64,000 bases of DNA from Balanoglossus misakiensis (Eukaryota; Hemichordata), in contig CM082587.2 in NCBI GenBank assembly GCA_040954595.2, positions 5,394,001 to 5,458,000 of the forward strand, written 5' to 3'. Position numbers and translations under genes: made by a program. Position 1 is the first letter of the stretch. Each line of letters opens with the position of its first letter. Positions 50,500 through 62,198 of this stretch are shown here, in pieces. Below the pieces are notes generated by a model. That model searched no databases. It saw only the letters and a program-made list of their open reading frames with translations, and was not told where the DNA came from.

Positions 50500-51756
50500 T
50501 TAAACGCTTTCAAAATAGCGGCGCATTTCTTTTGCCAAACGCTGGTGAAATGCGTATTGAGACATTTCAACGCTTGGGACATATCGCCCTGTGTCGTAAG
50601 CAGACGACATTAGGCCCAAATGAACGCCTTCGCACACATCGTCGTCCTCTTCCTGAATTTTGTCGGCCAAACCGACGCTATTCTGGATGAAAGCGTCCAC
50701 TTCGTCCTTCGGTCTGGCGTCCATGTACGACTTGTCCAGGAAGAAATCAAAGACGAAGTCGGTTCGATCATAATCGCGCGGGAATAAAGTGATCGCTTCG
50801 AGCCAGGGGCCGTACCTGCTGACCATGAAGTTGGGATATATGTAGTTGTACGTGGACTTCTTGCCAATTCTCTGCTCTGCTTTCGGGGTGTCCGCTTTGG
50901 TTTCCAGGACCTGGATGGTGTAATCCTCCGTGACGTCCACCATGCGCAGGGACTTGGCGTTGTAATACTCATCGCTGAAACTTCTGTGGGTGACGTCGAC
51001 GTGATAGCCGCCGTCGCTGAAGTTTTCCACCACGGTCTTCCAGTTTGCCTTGATAGGATGGGTGGTTCGGTTTACGAAGACGGCGTTTTCCTGACTGGTA
51101 TAGCCGTGATCCCTGAGAGTTCTCTCCACTGCCTCCAACTTCAAACCTGCGTCTTCTCCGACGTTGTGGCCCCCGAGCTTCACCAGAACGAACGGACCCC
51201 AGGCGGTCACGGGCACGTGTTTCAAACCGCTTTCGGACGCCCTGAAGTCTTGGATTCCTCTCATTTTCGTGGCCTTCGAGAGCCGACCGTCCAATCTGTA
51301 GGTCCAGCCATGATAAGAGCAGCGAAGCTGGTCAGCGACGCCGTCACCTTTAGCCACCGGCATCCCTCGGTGGCAGCAAGCGTTAACAAAGGCTCGCAAC
51401 TGGCCGTCCAGGTCCCTGCAGACCACCAGCGGCTCGTCCACCATCACGGCTGTGAAGTACTGGCCAGCAGTACTGACTTGGTCAACGCGTCCAACCGCCA
51501 GCCAGTTGTTCTTGAAAACCGTCTCTTTCTCCAGTCTATACATGTCAGGGCTCACATACCAAGAAGACGGTGGGGTAGTGCCTTGTTCGATCGGAACTGA
51601 AGGATCGTATCGGAAAACCGTCTCCTTCAGGGAATCATGATGGAGTGTATGTTGGCGACGGACAAAGCAGAGAATCTCACACCTTTTCCCCATGGCGAGT
51701 TTTCGACTTGTGGAGATGGTCAGGCATGTTAGGACACGGCCAACAGACGATATCAT
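50500..51756 (-). CDS. Rieske non-haem iron oxygenase (choline/betaine monooxygenase-like), intronless
   Basis: Single-exon reading frame of 418 residues. The Rieske [2Fe-2S] site is complete: C127-x-H129 (in ACCHRG), then 16 residues, then C146-x2-H149 (CSYHGW). The mononuclear iron site is also seen in NWKTVVENFSDGGYHVDVTH, with the bridging Asp and two His. The order and length fit the oxygenase component of choline monooxygenase, glycine-betaine demethylase and carnitine oxygenase. The frame is open back to 52005; I chose the ATG at 51756 because it begins a basic, Ser-rich stretch (MISSVGRVLTCLTISTSRKL) that looks like a mitochondrial presequence. No reductase gene is visible nearby. Lack of introns among intron-rich neighbours points to retroposition or transfer. 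It sits between two thioesterase copies on the same strand. Confidence 0.9.
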   Translation of the reverse strand: MISSVGRVLTCLTISTSRKLAMGKRCEILCFVRRQHTLHHDSLKETVFRYDPSVPIEQGTTPPSSWYVSPDMYRLEKETVFKNNWLAVGRVDQVSTAGQYFTAVMVDEPLVVCRDLDGQLRAFVNACCHRGMPVAKGDGVADQLRCSYHGWTYRLDGRLSKATKMRGIQDFRASESGLKHVPVTAWGPFVLVKLGGHNVGEDAGLKLEAVERTLRDHGYTSQENAVFVNRTTHPIKANWKTVVENFSDGGYHVDVTHRSFSDEYYNAKSLRMVDVTEDYTIQVLETKADTPKAEQRIGKKSTYNYIYPNFMVSRYGPWLEAITLFPRDYDRTDFVFDFFLDKSYMDARPKDEVDAFIQNSVGLADKIQEEDDDVCEGVHLGLMSSAYDTGRYVPSVEMSQYAFHQRLAKEMRRYFESV

Positions 51757-52246
51757 GGTAGTTTTTAGATCTATACACACAGGTGTCTTGTGGAGGAATA
51801 ACTGTGGGGTGGTGAGGGTAAGCACAGATTGTACCGTTTGCCTGGTAACACCGTGTCTTGTAGTGAAGAATTTGATTGAGAATGACAAACATGACCCTTT
51901 AATTTGCACAAGGCGATGTCCAACATTAGCATACATTAGCACTTTCGCTACAATGGCTAAATATTGTCCATGCGGGTAAACTCTGGCGTGGTGTGAAAGT
52001 CTCATTCACTGATTTACTTGCGGACGCATGCATTATTTTTGTCTGTGTATATGCTCATACCTAGCTGTGAAAGCATGAAAAGTTTGCGCACATGATAACA
52101 TTATAGGCTTATCATAAATATCTTTTGCCGCGAGTGCAATAAATTTGATCAGTTGGTTTTGATCAATTCGAGTAAAGTTAAAATGAACGTTGTTTAAAAG
52201 GCTAGTAATTATTTATGAAGTACATGTACATGTACTTGCTTTTATT
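51757..52246. other. Rieske upstream region and thioesterase B 3' flank
   Basis: About 490 bases. The part near 52172-52246 matches 48437-48504, the corresponding 3' flank of thioesterase A. A minus-strand open frame covers 51757-52005 upstream of the chosen Rieske start but looks non-coding. Confidence 0.6.
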
Positions 52247-53622
52247 TCACAACATTGACTGTATGCCTTTACGAGGGTAAAATTCAAGGCTACAGTGACA
52301 AAGCTCGTGGTTGTCTTTGCTTATAACAAAATTCAACCTGTCTGGATTTTCCTTCTCTTCCCAGGTTTCGACTGTCAGCGTATCACCAGGCACGGTTTCA
52401 TCGATATGCAAGACATCTATTGCTTTAATCTTGTACTGTGACATGTCATCAGTATACAAAGAGTACGCGCCGCTCTTTATTGCAGCGTTGGCACACTCTT
52501 GCGCGTATCTTACGTACGCTGAGAAGTTGGTGTGTTGGTTTTCGTCCGAATCGTCGTACGGTACGATGACATTCTCCTTGAAGGTGTCCACAGGCCTGTC
52601 TTTTAACCTTTGCATAAACGCTGGCCTCTGTGCTGCTAAATGCTGTGACCCGAACATATCGCGAAACCAGTCGGGCATCCTCTCTGGTCGTCGTGTTGAC
52701 TCATTTGCCTTCACCATCTGGACAGACCGCGATACTAATGCTTTGCCACCGTTGTGATCATCAGAGCCTGTGATCTTCATCTGGTAGGAAAACGACGTGT
52801 TGCCGATACTTGTTAATTCGTAACGAACATGCAAGTCGCTTGATGATTGTATTTTCGCGTGGAAGTCCCTGGAAATGTGCCAAACTTGGGAGCGAATGAA
52901 GACGGGAATGAGGTCCCCCAGACGTAAGAAGTTGAACTCCGGCGACAGTATCATGGACCGTATGTAATTGAACATATCCGAAATGTTCACTGGGTCCATA
53001 TTGCCTGCAACGAAGGAGATCAGAAAATTGGTTTGGTGCTGTCGGATAAAAGTCTACTCCGTTTCAGACAAACAATTATGTTTTGGTTGGTTTTAATGTA
53101 TTTAACAGTTGGTGCACCTGAGCATAGACCCTAGGGTCTATGACCTGAGTAACAAAGGTAATACAACACAACGTAATTGTTTGTTTGAATCGGCATGATT
53201 CACCCAGTAATGGCCTTGTGTTAGTTACTGATTAAATTCTCAGTTCAAAAAACTTCAGCCTGACCACGTAGTATTGTCGGCGACATTTGGACCCGGCCAA
53301 AGTATATAAATCGACTAGCACAGGCCGGACACAAAAAACTACAAAACGTTCAGTCCCGTTTACGTATAAATATGAACCCGTTTGAAATGTTTCAGGGTTA
53401 GGGTCCGCTACACACACAGCGACTGCTCGAGTCCTACCCCCACTCACAGTCCCTCTATCTCACAGAGGGTCAGTGTGTGGAACCCCCTGCGTCCGTGTTC
53501 GATGTGAAAAGTGGTGTATTGTTGCACGGCATCCTACCTGCCCTGACAAATCTATCATAATCACGCCTTTCCAACAGAGCAGAGAAGTTCGAGCTGTTGG
53601 GTTTGTAGTCTACCACCTTCAT
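52247..53622 (-). CDS. Double-hotdog acyl-CoA thioesterase-like protein, copy B
   Basis: Two exons, 53622-53538 and 53004-52247, give 280 residues, exactly the length of copy A. It begins MKVVDYKPNSSNF (copy A MKVVEYHPNSSSF) and shares ALLERRDY, IRSQVWHISRDFHAKIQSS, the catalytic segment VPYDDSDENQHTNFSAYVRY and the ending YPRKGIQSML. The catalytic segment differs between copies: copy A reads HDVDHNQHTN, copy B DDSDENQHTN. So the acidic residue and the QHTN part are kept while the neighbours change, which could alter substrate choice. It is probably the ancestral partner of the intact Rieske gene directly downstream, 490 bases away. Confidence 0.85.
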
Positions 53623-55056
53623 CGTCCCTGACGGAGATCATCAGCACACAAACACACCGGGGTCGGGTTTCCAAACCGGAAGTTTGACTGCTCACATGTC
53701 AAATTATGGCCGCGCGCCACGTACCGCACCAGGATAAAACCTTCAGGGATGAACCATTTCACATACATGGGAGGGGGGGGGGTGTCAGGGGACACCCCTG
53801 AAAAAAAACAACCGGATAAAGTTGGCAAACCTTTTTTTTTAATCATGCCAAGTTGAGACAAAATGATTCTTTCCGTGCGGAATTGACAAACAAAGACACT
53901 AAAATGCATGTAGGCCTATATGTCCTGATTTATTAGGTCTGTGACCTATTTTATTTGAGAGCAACAGGCTACGATTACTATGAACTGCATGAACACTTTT
54001 GCACTGCAACCAAAGGAGTGGCAATGTTGTTGAACCGCAGCAAGGGCCTAGGGGACTAATGACTTGCATTTTCAATTTATTCATGTCAATTATTTCAATA
54101 TGCATGAACATATACACATACAAACAAACAAACAAACACAAATCGCTGGGGGTCACTATTTGAAAGTTGGTCACCCACTTTTCAATTTTCAATGAGGGGG
54201 TGGTCAGTCACTTTTTTGATATCCACAAAAATAAAAACCACCCCCTTCCCCCACAGGCTGAAGAAACTGACCAGTCCCGCGTCATGGTTGGGTCCGAGTT
54301 GGTAGCTCTATGGTATCCCGAACAAATACGGGAATATTATGCAAACAGAAACCATGCTCTTCTGATTTGTATACCTATGATACACTTTTTGAAACGTCAA
54401 GAAAGTCGTGCGTGCAGTTTATATAGTACAATGCTTTTCCGTATAGCCATGAACATGTTGGGAAGGTTCATTGCACTATCTTGAGGGAGGTGCGACAAAG
54501 GAATGTCGCGCTGCTGACAAACAATCGATCAACGCATCGACTGTGGTATAGAGTATTGAAGAGCACAGTCCCTCAAGAATAAAGAGCAGGGGATTGAACT
54601 GTGTGGTTTCATTACAAAAGGACCAAGGTCCTACTCGTTGGTATGTACGTAATGGCATAGACCATTATTAATCAGTGCATGTTACGGTACGTTAACACCA
54701 ACCAGTTACATAACACCAACCAAGCAGTAAATTCTTAAATTTTTCTGATGAGACAGCCGGGTTCGTTTATAGTCGTGATTTTAATTTACAGGCTAAATGA
54801 CAAAAAAGATACAGGTATAGTCACAATGCAAGCCTATTATATAAGCATTAAGTCTTTCATTGTCTCTTACAGATAGACTGGTAGCGACGTGATCATTCAC
54901 ATAATCCATTCTGTATGATTGTATTATTTGCAATTTTGTAAACACTGTAATTATAATTAGGATTATTTAACAAGAAGACGGGTGTGGACCCGCACATTAA
55001 CAGTATAAACGGTACTGGACCCAGTATACTTCGTCGGGAATCAATCAGACGTGGAA
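53623..55056. other. Intergenic region, thioesterase B to group II decarboxylase
   Basis: Divergent interval of 1.4 kb. A G run with a small inverted repeat (ggggtgtc/gacacccc) lies at 53770-53800. No recognisable gene. It should hold the promoters of both flanking genes. Confidence 0.6.
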
Positions 55057-58000
55057 ATGGACCTGTCGGCGAGACTTGAAGATCTTGAGGCTGGAGCGAT
55101 GTGTTTAGAGCCTGGGCATGATGAACGGCATGAGTTAATGAAGAGAACCGTGGATGCAGCGGAAAATTTCTTGGCTGGATTGGAAACTCAGGATTCTAAA
55201 GCGTTTTATGTGGGAGAAGGCAACAATGTGACGTCAGGAATTCTAAATAGTCCTATCACGGACCAAGGTACCAGTTTAGGTACGTATACGTATGCTGTTA
55301 CGGTTATACTTTGTCTGTGGTTATACTGCGTTCCTGTTGAATAAACAACCTTCAATGTACTTATGACGACTGGATTTTCTCGGATGTTTCGCTTTCAGAT
55401 AAGTTGTTGGGTTTATTTGAACAGACTGTTTTAAAATCAGGCGTTGAAGCGGCGCATGGTGGACATCTAGGTTTTATTCCGGGGGGAGGTTTGTTCCCAT
55501 CGGCCATTGGGGACTACTTGACAGCCGTGACAAACAAGTACACCGGTATGTTTTAAACCATTCCAATTTTTGGCAATTCAAGCACAAATTTGATGTGGTA
55601 TATAGCTCTCCGGCTTTTAGGACCATGGAAGCGGATAGCAACCACGTCTATTAATTTTCATGATTTAGCGTATCCAAGCGAGATAGAGCCGCTACAAAAG
55701 CCAAGCTATTTTAGTCTAGTCTGTATATGGCTATACCCACCACAAATAGCAACTTTTCTCTTCAGAATGCATTTTGGAGAGGTATCTGGAACAGCATATT
55801 AAAATGCGCCCGAATCTAAACTTAAACTGAGCACACGTGAGTTTCGTAGTGTAATTGATTACCAAGAGCCAATTATCCTTTTATTTATTTCATGAAAAAA
55901 ATTCATGTCACCACTTCTGTTATATAGGGGTCTTCTACGTGGGACCGGATGGGGTTCGATTGGAGAATATGTTGGTTTCCTGGGCGGCCGGACTATGTGG
56001 CTATCCACCAGGGCATGCTGGGAACTTAACAAGCGGTGGGTCATCAGGAACTCTTATTGCCGTGGCAACAGCCCGAGAAAGCAGGAACATAAAAGGAAAA
56101 GACTATGACAAGTACCAATATTGTCTTATTTGTGTCCTGTTCTTCCAGTCTTTCTCTCTCGACCCCTCTCTCTAAAATGGCACCTTTTTAGTACAATATA
56201 TCACATGTGATTGTGCAATTTACATATGGGATTGTTGGTTATGACAAACGTTTACTTCTGATATGATGCACAGAACTATGCATTCACAGTTCAAGCATGT
56301 ACATGTACATGTACATGTATATGTATATAGGACGAAATTTTAGCATTAGCTAACATATTTGTGGTCATAAATGTCAAACAATATCAAGTTTTATTCTTTC
56401 CAGACTGGTTGTGTATGTGACGGAAATGACGCATTATTGCTTCGAGAAATCAGCCAGAGTGCTTGGAATGAGTGAGGCCATTGTCAGAAAAATCCCCGTG
56501 ACAGAGAAGTTGACAATGGACGTGAAAAGTTTGAGAAAACGTATAGCAAAGGACGAAGAGGTAATTTGACAATTACATCTGAAGGGTGATTGACGCCTTT
56601 TGAGATTTCTGATGTGTCACTACGCGCAATTTATCGATGGTCTACTGCCGTTTAAACCACTGATCCCTCTTGGCAGGTTATTTGTTGTACGGGGAAATAA
56701 CCCCCATTTTCCAAAGGCTTGCGCCAAACGTACCGTCATCATCTGAAATAGCGCTATGTATGCCCAGCTGTGCGAGAACATAATCTACAATAAACGAAAG
56801 GTTGTGAGTGTCACATCAGAGTACGTCTTCCGCGATCCGCGTTGCTGATCAACCATATAAATCGTGGAAAAGATGTGACAGACAAAGGGTGTCTTTTTCG
56901 TATTACAAGTTTCTTTTAAAACATAACTATTCGTTTAATTGTCAGGACGGGTTGAAGCCGTTTATCATTGTTGCAAGTGCCGGCACCGTTGTCAGCGGCT
57001 CGGTAGATCCTATTGACCAAATAGCCGATGTGGCAGAGGAATACAATGTGTGGCTTCACGTGGACGCGGCGTATGGCGGATTCTTTCTTCTAGTTGATGA
57101 GGTCAGGCATCTTTTCAAGGGAATTGAGAGGAGTGATTCGGTCATCTTGGATCCACATAAAGGTAATCAGCTTGCAATTGATTCACTCAACACCCACCTC
57201 TGTGTAACACAGCATTATTGGGTTTTATGCGCTTGTGAATTAATCGCAGATGATATAAAGTGGTCATTTTCTACCGTAATATTTCAGGCATGTTCCTCCC
57301 TTTTGGCTCGGGAATAGTACTGGTTCGTGATGGTGGCAAACTTCGCAGGGCCTTTTCCACAGCAAATAAAGACACCAATTATCTCGGAGATGCTGGAGAC
57401 CTGGAATTTTCGCCGTGCGAGCTGTCGTTCGAGCTAACCAAACACTCGAGGTAAAGGGATGTTTCAAATTCAAGCTATGTACTACACGCGATGATGTTTA
57501 TGTTCCCCAGAAAATTTAATTTTGGAAACCCAATGTTGTCCAATGCGCTTTTTACACGATTCCTTTTATAGAGGTCTAAGAATGTGGCTGCCGCTGAAGT
57601 TGTTTGGCGTGAAAGCGTTTGCGACGGCACTGGAAGAAAAGCTCGTGCTGGCCAAGTATTTCCACGAAAGAATCACATGTGAGACCGATTTTTATAATAT
57701 GGATGGTTAAATGTCTTCAGAATGTCGATCATTAAAATACCAGAATGCGTAATACCGAAGGCTTTTGAATGTAAAACAAAACATTGAAGGCCAATAATTC
57801 AGTACCCCAAAGTGTTGACAATGTGAAGAAATGTTGTCTTTCTAAACTTGATCGAGAATGTATTTTTAAATCAACCTAATATAACGGACGTTCATGTTAA
57901 AATGCCATTTTTCTTTCGTTTCTTTTCAAGCTATGGAAGGCTTTGTAAGTAAGTGGTACCCGCATCTTAGTATAGTGGTCTTTTACTACGACACCAAAGA

Positions 58001-58214
58001 CGATGAGCGGACAGAAAAATTCAACAGGGAGCTTCAAGAAAACGTTCTGGCTGACGGAAGAGTCTTCATGTCATCCGTGACGATCAGGGGAAAATATTTC
58101 CTCAGAATATGTGTTTTAGGTTTTCGCACTCATCGAAAGCATATCGACTTATGCTTACGAATCGTTCAAGAAAATGCCGCTTTGTTAAAAGCTAAATACA
58201 TGTGTAAGATATAG
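55057..58214 (+). CDS. Group II PLP-dependent decarboxylase (aromatic amino acid decarboxylase-like)
   Basis: Eight exons (55057-55279, 55399-55545, 55928-56111, 56404-56560, 56946-57162, 57288-57450, 57572-57678, 57931-58214) join to 493 residues. The family removes CO2 from amino acids using pyridoxal phosphate. Seen: GHLGFIPGGGLFPS (substrate loop), the GNLTSGGSSGTL phosphate-binding segment, the His stacking on PLP in MTHYCFEKSA, ASAGTVVSGSVDPI, the cofactor Asp in HVDAAYGG, and the Schiff-base lysine K309 in DPHKGMFLPFG. Animal aromatic and glutamate decarboxylases usually have HKW or HKM after this point. The DPHKG form and the FELTKHSRGLRMW segment set this gene apart from DDC, HDC and GAD and resemble bacterial decarboxylases of unknown substrate, although the gene has normal animal introns. 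A poly(A) signal (AATAAA, 58272) follows. Confidence 0.9.
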
Positions 58215-58851
58215 TTTAGATTTTCCCCAAAAGACATCATATTCGTTCGCATCATGTCGATGTGAATTTTAAATAAATGAGGTGAATTTATTGTTCACTG
58301 AACTAAACTGTAAATATATTTATTTCGTCACCGTAATCTTTCTTACACATACATATTGCGTTGACAACTAAAGTTACGGTCTCTTGGCATCACGAATAAA
58401 TGGTCAGGCGTGACTTAAGAGGTCACGTGGTTCATACAGAGGTCAGTGACCGCACACGGTCAGGTTGATAGTCACGTGATGTAGGCCTAAGTGGTTGGGT
58501 GATGGTTGACATAGGAGCAAGCTATGTACATAGGGCATATAGCGAACCTGAGTCCCCCGCAGGTCCTCTTACAGAACGAGGTATACGTACGACAATATTC
58601 CGAATATTGACTGTCTGACTGTCACAAGGACAAGTTTGAGTGTCTGTGGTTGTACGCATCGCTTCATTTACAGACCGACCGTCTCAGTTACAGGAGGGTT
58701 ATAATAATACACGACGTGTGGTGAGACACCAGATGTTCATGATATCATGGAGGTACTAAGAGAATTCTTTCTCTAAAGCCGAGTGAAATTGCAAGTAATA
58801 CTGATTGACTGTATTCATTTCTCTAGTGCAACTCATTCATAGTGAAGAATA
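58215..58851. promoter_or_regulatory. Decarboxylase 3' UTR and AFMID upstream region
   Basis: 637 bases between two genes in the same orientation. The left end carries the decarboxylase poly(A) signal at 58272-58277. The remainder should include the kynurenine formamidase promoter and 5' UTR; no specific element recognised. Confidence 0.5.
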
Positions 58852-61800
58852 ATGACTTCTGAAGCAGAGGTAAGTGTCCCTGATGGCTATCATTCTAACA
58901 CAATTTATGTATATAAAGGGGGGGGGGGGCATGGGTAATGGCTGTATGTAGCTGCAATAATTGTAGCTCTGCGTGGCAGGGCTGTGTTGTTACGGAGGAC
59001 TCGCCGTAACAACACAGCCCTGCCACGCAGAGCTACAATAATTGTAGCCCGCTGGCTACAATTGTTGCAGATACGGCTGAATGTACATGTATAGGTATAG
59101 GTTATTGCACGAGTAACGGTGCGTTACGCTTGATGTCACCACACGTTTGGTTACCAGTTTGTAAATGCATGCATGGTTTGAACAATAATAGGCTAGAGGC
59201 AAAGAGTGGTATAAATACAGGTATGACAGTTACTGCAAGCAAAAATAGAACTACCGGTACATGTTTATTTATACATCACAACATCTTGCTACACGTTTTT
59301 ATGTATTATTAAATGTGGATAAAACATTCTTGTGAGAAAAATGCCACATTTGTAGGACATTTAACACATTCTGATCCAAAGTTCCTTGATTTTGATGCAG
59401 GACTTAGAGCTGCAGTATTCACCCTCAAGATGGGCCAAACGCTTACGTGCTGATACAATTGTAGATCATCACATGCAAGTTGGTCTAGAAGGTACTCTTA
59501 TATTTCACTATAATGGTCACTTTCTTTGGCCTGGGATGGGGGGGGGGGGATTCTAGTTTGTGCATATCAAAAAGTGACTGACCCTCCCACCCAATTCTAA
59601 AACAGGGTTAAGTTTTGACATTTTTTTCACTGTTGACACTCATGGTGAAGAACAAGGCATTGATGTTTGTCTGTATTACATTTGTACATTGTTTCAGCTT
59701 CCGTGAAAGCCAAATCTAAATTTGATCATGAACTTGACGTTGAATATTATGCTGAAGATAAAGTCTGTGTGGACATCTTCAAACCCAAAGACGTCACCCC
59801 AGGTGAGATGCAATATTTTTTTTTTTTGGCTCTTGCGTATTTCGTGAAAATCTATTGCTCGCGAAAATAACTCGTTTTACAGTAATATGCATGGACTAGA
59901 AATAGTATTCATTTCATTGTTATGGCAGATGCACCTGTTTTCATATTCATTTATGGTGGCTACTGGCAGCTTGCCTGGTAAGTTAAATCTTAATATTAGT
60001 TGCGAGTAATTTAAATTTGAATACACTGAAATCACTTGGAAATTTGTGTTAGCGACGACCAATGTTTCTCTTATTTGTCCCTCACTTATTTTTTTTTTCG
60101 ACAGACAATACATTTCACATTTCAAACATTTGAAACATAAAAATTGTCCGATGACTTTTTTTTGGCGATTTCAAAATCCACAGTTTTAACTTTTTGTTCA
60201 TAGGTTCATTTGCAGAGCATTACTTGACCCTGATGAAGGTCAAAGGGGTTCAAATGTACGATCACTGTAATGGCAACTATTATTTTTATTTCAGTGTCAA
60301 CGATGGCACTCATTTCGCCGTGCCTTTAATAAATGCTGGGAATATACTAGTAAATGCCAAGTACACAATCGCTCCTGAAGGTTTGTATAAGTTTTTCCAT
60401 TATACTTGAAAAGAAGTGATTTTTGTTGGGGGATCATGAATGGGCCTTTTATTGCGCTAAATGGACTATGTTATATTTTAGAGTTCTTTTCCTGGTCTAT
60501 TATGAACTTTTAAACATAGAATCCATGAGAGGATGACTGGATTTGTTACTCTATATGTTGCAGGCACCCTTAAGCAAATGGTTAACCAAATCAGACAGTG
60601 TGTGGTGTTTATAGCAAAAAGGTACCCTGAGTCAAGGTAACAAAAATGCTTTTGACGTATCGGTGTGTCTTTTGGTCTAACTCTGCTGTTTTGGAGTATA
60701 TAGCAACTGTTTTGAACATGGATATTGAATGTGTGATTTTTTTTTCAGGGGAATCTTTCTCGGTGGTCATTCCGCTGGGGGTCACCTGGCAGCCATGTGT
60801 CTGCCAGTTGATTGGACCAAGTTTGATGTCAAACAAGACATCATCAAGGGTAGGATGTTAACATACTGTAAAATGGGAAATTTTTCCAGACGGTACAAAG
60901 ATTAACCCCTCTCTGCAACCCATTGTCTATGGGGCCCTCAGCCTCAGCGCCTATACATAAACTGTGCGTGTGTGGACACAAGGCGACTCAAAGGATAAAT
61001 GCTCTGTGTGTACCATAGGCAAAAGAGTGTCTCAAATTTTACCCTGTGTGAACCTGGTATTATTCAATGGGTGTTTTTAAGATGTCAACAGTGAATAAAT
61101 GATCATTTGTGTATTGTATATCTTTCCTAGGTATGTTTCTGCTGAGTGGGGTGTTTGATGTGACGCCTCTTGTTCATACATCCGACAATCAGGCATTGAA
61201 ACTGACAGAGTGAGTTATGACGTACACTTTCTGCTTTATTGCATTGCAGTACAGTACAGTGCACTGTGAAGGCTAAATTTGTGGTATAATGCAATCGCAT
61301 ACACAAGTAGAGATAATTATAATTAAACTTGTAGACATGTATAGACATGTAGCAGCTATACCTGTATAATGCACAGCCATTGTCTTTTAAATTGCTTTTG
61401 CTGGCAAACTTTCCAGAAATGTGATCAATTAGATTTCACACAGGAACCCAAGACTATAGTCCAGGAAGTGCTAGTATAATCTGATCAAAGTGTTGATCAG
61501 GTTTCACCCATAAAATATCTTGCTGATGAGTCCCACTACAATTTTGATGTGACAACCCAATTATTATTAATTATTTATATGTTGTCTGTTTTCAGAGCTG
61601 GAGCGAAAGCAGTCAGTCCAATAACATACATGAAGGAGATGTACAGCTTTTCTGAACACTGTAAAATAATCGTCGCCCTAGGGGAACACGACCCCCCAGC
61701 TTTTTTCCAGCAATCAAAGGCATTCTCTCAAGTAAGCATATCATGCACTACAGCTGCACATTTCAAATGGTCTTTTTGTATGAAGACATTTTTCATTGCC

Positions 61801-62198
61801 ATGGTAACTATGTGACTAAAAACTTAATTTATTCTATTGTTAGAAATTTGGTATACAGGTTTCTATAGGTGATTTTGTGGGCATTGTATTCTTTTCAAAT
61901 TGTAGCAACTGGAAGATGGTGGTGTATCAGCCAAATTTATCCTCGTGCCCGGAAAAGATCACTTCAACATTATGCATGCTATGGCTGAGGAAGATTACTC
62001 ACTGACACAGGTAGATGGTCTAAATCTCAATTTACCATGGTAACTGTAGCTAAATTTGCGTAGGTGACCCCGTATACCTTTAAGTGATAATGTTTTGTAC
62101 CAATCTTTATACTGATTATTTTGCTTTGCTTTGGTGTTCAGGAGCTGTTGAAGCTGATAGCCACAGCAACAAAGACGACAGAAAATGGATTCCAGTGA
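58852..62198 (+). CDS. AFMID: Kynurenine formamidase (arylformamidase)
   Basis: Cytosolic alpha/beta hydrolase that splits N-formylkynurenine to kynurenine and formate, the second step of tryptophan breakdown. Eleven exons (58852-58869, 59401-59491, 59698-59802, 59929-59977, 60295-60380, 60564-60636, 60749-60849, 61131-61209, 61596-61731, 61906-62010, 62142-62198) give 299 residues; human has about 303. Landmarks: LQYSPSRWAKR at the N-terminus, the nucleophile S149 in GGHSAGGHLAAM, the acid D233 in GEHDPPAF, the base H265 in GKDHFNI, and LLSGVFDVTPLV. Odd point: the oxyanion-hole motif, usually HGGYW, reads Y80-GGYW, a His-to-Tyr change. Exon 1 encodes only six residues (MTSEAE); its start is chosen because it splices in frame and precedes the conserved block. 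A possible poly(A) signal is AATAAA at 62693. Confidence 0.95.
58952..59050. mobile_element. Long perfect-arm inverted repeat in AFMID intron 1
   Basis: Arms of about 40 bases (left centred on tctgcgtggcagggctgtg, right its complement) separated by about 8 bases. The match extends outward with one mismatch through caataattgtag. Such a compact hairpin suggests a foldback or MITE-like element, or a hairpin RNA precursor. A G run lies just upstream at 58918-58929. Confidence 0.8.

Noticed and set aside
50986-51600. 204-residue plus-strand open frame
   Set aside because: Antisense shadow of the Rieske oxygenase, whose metal sites are read on the minus strand.
51757-52005. N-terminal extension of the Rieske protein to 52005
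   Set aside because: The open frame continues, but its residues look like non-coding translation and the later ATG begins a plausible presequence.
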